A DNA stretch of 64,000 bases from positions 216,256,001 through 216,320,000 of the forward strand of contig JBITNC010000001.1 in assembly GCA_050084985.1 (NCBI GenBank). Direction: 5' to 3'. Source of the DNA: Nageia nagi (lineage: Eukaryota > Pinophyta). The stretch's first letter is position 1; every line of letters starts with the position of its first letter. This document shows, piece after piece, positions 60,606-64,000 of the stretch. Both the position numbers and the translations under genes were made by a program. The notes beneath the pieces were generated by a model, which had not been told where the DNA came from, did not search any database, and worked only from the letters and a program-made list of their open reading frames with translations.

Positions 60606-61299
60606 GTTGATTGTGATGAATATCAATGGATGGAAATCAATAGAATAGCAATAAAAAATGGCCCTGGCGGATAATGAAAGGGACGGCTAAAAAGGAACAA
60701 ATGAGAAAAATTCAAAACTTTTTCTTTTTCAAACATCGATGACTTAAAGACGGACGTTGGTGACTGTTATCAAACACCAATGACTTAAAGATGGATGCTG
60801 GTGACTATCACTAAACATTGATGACTGAAAATAAAATGCTATATTTATGAATAGCCATGAGAACATTAAAATTTTCTCAAGGTTAGCCTTAAATTGGTCA
60901 AGAAAATCAAAAATGATAAAATGAGATGTATCATCGTTATAGGAGATCATCTTGAAACCCTGTTATTAGGACAAAAGATAACACCATCAAAACCCATATA
61001 CTAAAGGGGACTTATATGGTACATGTGTGCTTAGACATGTAGAACGACATAACAAAAATGTCATGCAACTGTCACACAAGCTTAACACATACCAAAAATA
61101 GTTACTTCTGAGGTATATTAAAATTTGTTTTCTAAACTACATCAAATGTAAGATGAAAACACATTTTATCATAATTTGATTTATCTAAGAAATTGAATCA
61201 AAACTAATATCATAAAAAGGCAATAATAAATAGTCAAGTGACAAACCTTCCCACTCTATATTTTTGAAATCATCAACCATGCTTTTGGTTGATAATTTC
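60606..61299. other. Upstream region of the E3 PMD gene
   Basis: No ORF of note is present. Five TGACT motifs sit at 60733-60836 (CATCGATGACTT, GTTGGTGACTG, CACCAATGACTT, GCTGGTGACTA, CATTGATGACTG), upstream of the antisense ATG. I could not pick a convincing TATA box; an AT-rich TATAAAT-like word near 60841-60850 is possible. Confidence 0.5.
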
Positions 61300-61313
61300 A
61301 AAAAGGGGCAAAA
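61300..61313 (+). other. E3 polypurine tract
   Basis: AAAAAGGGGCAAAA directly precedes the TG of the 3' LTR. Confidence 0.85.
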
Positions 61314-62148
61314 TGTAGACACCTAAAAATGTCCCTCTTTAACTAAGTAAACATTGAGATAATCATAACTCTTTATACAAGCCTCAAACAAGCTTGAAAA
61401 CTCTATTATTGGATAGCTCTCATCGAACACATGCTAAACAAGTGGTCATATAACCCCTTTTCAATAAAATTTGACTATTAGGCAGTCATTTTTAATATTG
61501 TTAACCAATTGTCAGCGTTCACCTTGAATCATCATCATTTTGATCCAGTCATCGGCATTTGCATTACAAACATTGATGATTCTATAACAGCCGAACAAAA
61601 AACCAAAAGGAAGCTGAAATGATTCGTTCTTCCAAGATGATGTGGCTAGAGGGGGTCAGTTACAACCTACAGTGGCTTTTCACTTCCCCTTACCCGCATT
61701 GGAATGTCTCACCTAAAAATCTATAAATACAAGCTAATAGATCCATCTGAAAACCCTAATTGAACCCAAGTTTGAAGTAGGGTAATGTTGCCAAAATCTT
61801 GTGAGCTCATACCTTTTATTGTTTTATGCTAGTTTCAATTTATTACATTATCATACATAGATGCTTTGATGTTATTGTCTCTTGCATGTGTGTAGGATTT
61901 ACAGGTTGTTCACATCAAGGAGAGAGGCAAGCAAATCCAAAAAACAATGAAGATCTAACATTCTTATTTTGGCAATGGCATTTGTAAAAAGTCCCTTCTA
62001 AGGGCATATTGTAGTTTGAACTGAACATCAATATCAATTTGCAATAACAACATGTATATCTATTTCATATTATTTGAGGTTCAATGAAGATTGAAGAATA
62101 ATTTTATTGTATGTTATTTTACATTCCAGCTCCATTTTCACTACAACA
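61314..62148 (+). repeat. E3 3' LTR
   Basis: The 835-bp LTR matches the 5' copy end to end, differing mainly by C/T and G/A changes. TATAAATA lies at 61722-61729. Confidence 0.95.
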
Positions 62149-63298
62149 GGAATAGTTTAAAATCCTATAGGAATACATGGAAATACTTGGATAGTCAAAT
62201 AAGGAAAAATGATTAACATGAAATCAAGACTAAGAAGGAAAAATCCTAAGGAATTGATTCAACCAAAAAGAAAATTTTGGATGGATTTGATGTTGAATAT
62301 AATGTGAAATATTCATTAATTGAACCTTCCTTGCTAAATGATATTCTAAAATAATATTCCTTGAAGTATGGACCACTTTACATTGTACTCCCTTTATAGT
62401 AGTAGCTAACTCTAGTATCATATCTAGGCACATTACCAAATGATAATATGAGAAATTTTATAAAGTTATATTAAATATGTAGTACCATGTGTATGGGATA
62501 ATTGTAAATCTATATATATCTTATGGTTTCCTAAATAATTTATTTAAATCTTCCTACATAAGATATGCTATCATTAGCTCATGGGTGGTTTTTATTTTAT
62601 AACTTTAATTAAAATTAATTAGACTATACAAACCACTTGAGGGTAATATTTTGATACCCATGGATCCCTAAGATATGTTCATGGAGATTCCATATTCTAT
62701 AGTGAGCCTAACTAATAGATATGGATAGGCTAGTATCCTTGATAGGGTATTAGATGAGGATAGCAATTGATAAAACTATGGTTACTAGGTGAAGGTAATT
62801 TAGTAGTCATACTAATTCTAGTTAAGCACATAGGATTATGATTATTTTTCATAGTTGATGAAATTTTCTACTTGTAAGAAAGTTTTCCTAGGATAAACTA
62901 TCTACTCCTATGAGTAGGAGGGTTATCATTATGTGAAGATTTGTAACCTAGTGGATGTATGTTCTCTTGGGTGATATGGGCTAGGAAAAAAACATGCCAT
63001 GTACAAAATATCTACTACATAGTTCATGAAATAGAAATGGTGGGGAAACATCTAAGGTATCTCCTTAATTAGATGATCATTATGTAGTGCATACCAAAAT
63101 AGACTTGATCAAGGTTGGATAATCTAAACTTTGTCTAATCTTGCCATGTGAGTGTTCACTAGCTAGCAACATTGATAAGCTCATGTAGATAGTTTTTATT
63201 CATTTCTAGATATTTCAAGTGTTTAAACTATATAAATAAATATAAATTAGGTCTAAAATTTAGGGTTTTGGATGTTTAAAATAAGAGGATGAATTACA
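62149..63298 (+). repeat. Element A 3' LTR, right part
   Basis: The part continues the A LTR after E3 (GGAATAGTTTAAAATCC). It holds the empty E2 site ATATC at 62420-62424 and ends TAGGGTTTTGGATG ... GAATTACA at 63298. The short - strand ORF at 62230-62439 has a counterpart at 27823-28038 because both are LTR sequence. I do not consider it a gene. Confidence 0.88.
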
Positions 63299-63540
63299 AA
63301 TAGACTTGTAGCATAGCATAGCAAAAAGAAAAAATTATTATCCTTATCAATAATAGAAGTAAAATATATTGAAATAGTATCATGTTGTACTTAAGTAATT
63401 TCAATGAATAAAACTCTAAAAGATCTTTATATTTATTTTAGTGATCCTATTCCAATAAAGTATGATAATACAAGTGTTATAAATATTTCAATTAATCTAG
63501 TAATACACTCTAGTAAAATAATATTATTATAAGAAAGAGT
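63299..63540 (+). pseudogene. Copia RNase H fragment, array copy 7 (truncated)
   Basis: DRLVA.HSKKK-like sequence, then LSLSIIEVKYIEIVSCCT and YDNTSVINISINLV, are readable. The start of the domain is missing because element A ends just upstream. Confidence 0.7.
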
Positions 63541-64000
63541 GCAATTTTATAGAAAAGTATTACATTTTTATAAAGAAAATTACTTTTTTTAAAGAAAATA
63601 TTATATTCTTGTATTATAATTTCATAGAAAAATTGAATAGAAAATATTAAACTTTAACAGAAAAAATTAAATTTTCATACAAAAATTATATTTCTATACA
63701 AAAAAAACTTCTAACAATAAAAAAATATATTTTTATATAAAAACATTAAGTCTTACAAAAAAACTTACATTTTATAGAAAATATAATATTTCTATTAAAA
63801 ATAAACTTCTAACTAAACAAAATATTTTTTCTAAAAACATTAGCTTTTATAAAAATAAAATACATTTTAATAAAAAATTACATTTCAATAATAAATTATA
63901 TTTTTTATATAAAAATTTCTAATGCAAAACAAAAACATGGAACCATCTTTTAAATTTGAAGGAAAATGGAAAAAATGGTCAAAAGTTATGGCTCTAGCAA
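63299..64000 (+). repeat. AT-array block 5
   Basis: A copia RNase H fragment entered in mid-domain (63299-63540), minisatellite in the ATTACATTTTTATAGAAAA orientation (63540-63920) and the start of the spacer (GGTCAAAAGTTATGGCTCTAG) up to the window end. The array therefore continues beyond 64000. Confidence 0.82.

Larger units (their letters stand above)
44386..62148 (+). mobile_element. E3: Tat-like Ty3/gypsy element with ORF3 and antisense PMD gene
   Basis: LTRs at 44386-45219 and 61314-62148 are flanked by GGAAT (44381-44385, 62149-62153). The uninterrupted site exists at about 27829-27846. The order is LTR, primer site, long leader, gag-PR-RT-RH-aRH-INT, ORF3, antisense PMD, purine tract, LTR. 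A second, archaeal-type RNase H before integrase is the hallmark of the Tat branch. The LTRs differ by a few percent by eye, lower than E2, so this is among the younger insertions. Confidence 0.94.
26650..63298 (+). mobile_element. Element A: chromovirus-type Ty3/gypsy, split by two nested insertions
   Basis: The 5' LTR is 26650-28113 plus 35745-36576, interrupted by E2. The internal region is 36577-41100. The 3' LTR is 41101-44385 plus 62149-63298, interrupted by E3. The LTR copies match from 26652/43193 to 36576/63298. The first ~2.1 kb of the LTR (41101-43190) is absent from the 5' copy, so the left end is truncated at the junction with the array. Gag, PR, RT, RNase H, integrase and a chromodomain-like tail are all present but broken. 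Divergence and nesting make it the oldest element here. Confidence 0.88.

Overview
The window reads as a stretch of a large, AT-rich land-plant nuclear genome, probably a seed plant. It is made of nested, decayed LTR retrotransposons and an AT-rich repeat array. I see no intact host gene, tRNA, rRNA or prokaryotic feature. The plant assignment rests on Ty3/gypsy lineages with a second RNase H or a chromodomain, Ty1/copia with an initiator-Met-type primer site, and genes of the plant mobile domain (PMD) family. I cannot name the species.

Layout. (1) 1-7517: a gag-only LTR element (E1), its 5' LTR cut by the window edge. (2) 8419-26649: an AT-rich array whose unit combines a Ty1/copia RNase H fragment with two oppositely oriented ~19-bp minisatellite blocks. 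It is broken by unassigned DNA (9725-11880, 14236-15955), an antisense Ty3/gypsy fragment (11880-13665) and a complete-length copia element (17691-22591, TSD TCTAG). (3) 26650-63298: an old chromovirus-type Ty3/gypsy element (A) sitting in the array. A second gag-only element (E2, 28114-35744) lies inside its 5' LTR. A 17.8-kb Tat-like Ty3/gypsy element (E3, 44386-62148, TSD GGAAT) lies inside its 3' LTR. The two A LTRs give paralogous empty sites for each other's insertion. (4) 63299-64000: the array resumes.

The most unusual content is a spliced PMD gene carried antisense to gag in three elements (E1, E2, E3). The phase-0 first intron lies about 57-58 codons before the same conserved W in all three. 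In E1 and E2 a TATA box sits exactly 153 bp upstream of the antisense ATG, and a 16-bp near-palindrome (GGACCACCCATGGTCC) is scattered through LTRs, leader, intron 1 and both gene flanks. In E1 (597 codons) and E3 (692 codons) I find no frameshift. The breaks are nonsense codons, mostly TAG, as expected from C-to-T decay at CAG. E3 also has a third sense ORF after integrase (55208-56455) that looks like two diverged copies of a ~155-residue module I do not recognise.

How the parts may work together (inference): gag and, in E3, pol supply the transposition machinery. The antisense PMD gene looks like an accessory gene with its own promoter. Its introns survive because the genomic RNA is transcribed from the other strand. 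PMD proteins in plants are linked to transposon silencing, so a role in silencing or counter-silencing is a reasonable but unproven guess.
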